From: an uncultured Intestinimonas sp.
GTDB lineage: Bacteria > Bacillota_A > Clostridia > Oscillospirales > Oscillospiraceae
Assembly (NCBI GenBank): GCA_958435885.1
Contig: CAUBHZ010000091.1
Span: 1-7,133 of the forward strand
Reading direction: 5' to 3'
Length of the DNA stretch: 7,133 bases
Each line of letters begins with the position of its first letter. The stretch's first letter is position 1. This document shows positions 6,601 through 7,133 of this stretch, one piece after another. The translations under genes were made by a program, and so were the position numbers. The notes beneath the pieces were generated by a model, which saw nothing but the letters and a program-made list of their open reading frames with translations, ran no database searches and was not told the DNA's origin.

Positions 6601-7133
6601 TCCCACGTGTTCCGGGCGGGCACCATCGGCACCGTGGCGGAAAAGACCGCCTTCGGCTATGTCAAGAAGTACATGGATGAGCGGGGAAGGACGGTAAACC
6701 GGGCGGAGGAGAACCGGCTGGCCCAGGGCTGCACCGGCGTCAAGCGCACCACCGGCCAGCACCCCGGCGGCATGGTGGTCATCCCCCAGGACAAGGAGAT
6801 CTATGACTTCTGCCCCGTCCAGCATCCCGCTGACGACACCGACACCGACATCATCACCACCCACTTTGAATATCACTCCATGGAGTCTAACCTCCTGAAG
6901 CTGGACATGCTGGGACACGATGATCCCTCCATGATCCGCATGATGGAGGACATCACCGGCGTGGACGCCAAGACCATCCCCCTGGACGACCCGGACACCC
7001 GGAGCATCTTCATCACCTCCAAGGTCCTGGGCTATGAAAACGACAAGGTCCTGGGCCCCACCGGCGCCACCGCCATCCCCGAGTTCGGCACCTCCTTTGT
7101 CCGGGGCATGCTGGAGGAGACCAAGCCGGCGGA
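3694..7133 (+). CDS. polC: DNA polymerase III alpha subunit, Gram-positive PolC type, 3' truncated by the window
   Basis: PolC is the replicative polymerase of low-GC Gram-positives and relatives, with built-in 3'-5' proofreading. About 1146 codons are visible of a protein usually near 1430-1450 residues; the rest lies past the right edge. Domains in order: an N-terminal region (about 1-78), an acidic linker (79-149), a basic segment (about 155-193), an OB fold (about 199-288), then the PHP domain from HLHTKMSSMDA (308-318) and TDHG (340-343). A DEDDh exonuclease is inserted with D396 and E398 (FDLETTG), D482 (HNAGFD), H535 and D540 (HRATDDA). PHP resumes to GDVHF (716-720). The palm has GSRGSVGSS (862-870), a zinc site C890, C893, C917, C920, and catalytic D946 and D948 (PDIDLNF) and D1071 (LKLDMLG). 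TTGQHPGGM (1019-1027) is also present. All expected active-site residues are intact. The remaining fingers and C-terminal parts cannot be judged. Confidence 0.98.
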   Translation, partial: MPDKIPFFTLFSAWSPSAELRRPMGETSVCSAVIDKGNRSLQAELTGPRPVPDGVLDRVSAELAAVYGLSSARLSLTVEAPVPAEGPVDDLPPWEEAPLPTEADMPPEEVPMPTEADMPPEETAPAPVEEPPVPDVAASSAPAAPAEEDPMEVFRRTERIRQEALKNIKPAVPNGKKKEKGGSKLLFGKITKKFGHIPMSDITLDTEMVTIEGDVFATDHVEMKKRGAWIVRFDITDRTNSVRVAKFLVGEEGKALAGALKEGQHLIVQGRVSPYQGELQIEPTGIAEGERPPERTDTAPGKKRVELHLHTKMSSMDATTDIKKVIQRAAAWGHPAIAITDHGVCHDFPTAYSTAKKAGIKMLFGVEAYFINDVDDMPAVRGSLDADFHGEYVCFDLETTGLDARHDVITEIGAVVYKDGKVTDEIFSTFVDPERPIPYEVTQLTGITDDMVKGAPSQAEAIRQFLDFVKGRPLAAHNAGFDVGFIAEGCRRMGIPLDVTAVDTLPLAQALLPQLSKHKLDVVAGHLGLPAFNHHRATDDASTVAYMLVPFFKRLEEDHDIHSLGPINRWVAGQNQKRKGKRRAKHLIVLARNQTGLRNLYKLVSKAHLEHFQRKQYPVMPKSLIDANREGLLMGSACEAGELFQAVARHSSWAELKRIASWYDYLEIQPISNNAFMLRPDKTGRTMARDEEELRDFNRTIVELGHEMGKPVVATGDVHFLDPEDEIYRHILLNTKGFEDADAPNPLYFRTTDEMLKEFSYLGEETAREVVIDNTHLIAAWCGDLNPLPNGLFAPKLEDSEGELKRLVWGKAKRLYGEEPPQIVVDRIETELHDILMRHYDVIYMSAQKLVQDSLAHGYLVGSRGSVGSSLVAFMSGITEVNSLPPHYRCPKCKHSDFDTAKEKGIGCGADMPDAVCPVCGTPYAKDGFNIPFETFLGFGGDKVPDIDLNFSGEYQSNAHQHTFELFGESHVFRAGTIGTVAEKTAFGYVKKYMDERGRTVNRAEENRLAQGCTGVKRTTGQHPGGMVVIPQDKEIYDFCPVQHPADDTDTDIITTHFEYHSMESNLLKLDMLGHDDPSMIRMMEDITGVDAKTIPLDDPDTRSIFITSKVLGYENDKVLGPTGATAIPEFGTSFVRGMLEETKPA
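3982..4059 (+). repeat. Tandem duplication of a 39-bp (13-residue) unit inside polC
   Basis: Two adjacent in-frame 39-base units (3982-4020 and 4021-4059) encode APLPTEADMPPEE and VPMPTEADMPPEE, residues 97-109 and 110-122 of PolC. They share 33 of 39 bases and 11 of 13 residues; four of the six base differences are silent. A degenerate half-copy (LPPWEE, 91-96) precedes them. The units sit in the acidic linker between the N-terminal domain and the OB fold, a region where length variation is likely to be tolerated (inference). Confidence 0.85.

Overview
The window is a compact block of five housekeeping genes, all on the + strand: the 3' end of cdsA, then complete dxr, rseP/rasP and ispG, then the first ~1146 codons of polC, which runs off the right edge. 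No mobile element, CRISPR array, tRNA or rRNA was found, and no gene-free stretch exceeds 70 bases. The DNA is strongly GC-rich and third codon positions are overwhelmingly G or C. PolC is the Gram-positive type of replicative polymerase, with its exonuclease domain inserted in the PHP domain. The order cdsA-dxr-rseP-ispG-polC is the one familiar from Clostridia. A GC-rich clostridial gut bacterium of the Oscillospiraceae type (Flavonifractor/Lawsonibacter-like) fits best. That placement is inferred from gene order, PolC type and base composition, not from a database match.

Layout: cdsA ends at 281 and dxr starts 3 bases later. rseP starts 15 bases after dxr, with its ribosome binding site overlapping the dxr stop codon. 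A 70-base gap then separates rseP from ispG. It holds a perfect 12-bp hairpin and the ispG ribosome binding site, and a 23-codon reading frame also crosses it. A 36-base gap with a good Shine-Dalgarno leads into polC. The tight spacing suggests one transcript, perhaps tuned by the hairpin before ispG. No convincing promoter is visible inside the window.

Function: CdsA makes CDP-diacylglycerol for phospholipids. Dxr and IspG are two steps of the MEP isoprenoid pathway, which supplies precursors for undecaprenyl phosphate and hence the cell wall. RseP/RasP is a membrane-embedded protease that cuts anti-sigma factors and signal-peptide remnants. PolC is the replicative DNA polymerase. The set therefore combines envelope-lipid supply, membrane proteolysis and replication.

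I found no undescribed system. The most distinctive sequence features are the rseP-ispG intergenic hairpin, the small frame whose stop overlaps the ispG start, and an acidic proline-rich linker in PolC carrying a duplicated 13-residue unit.
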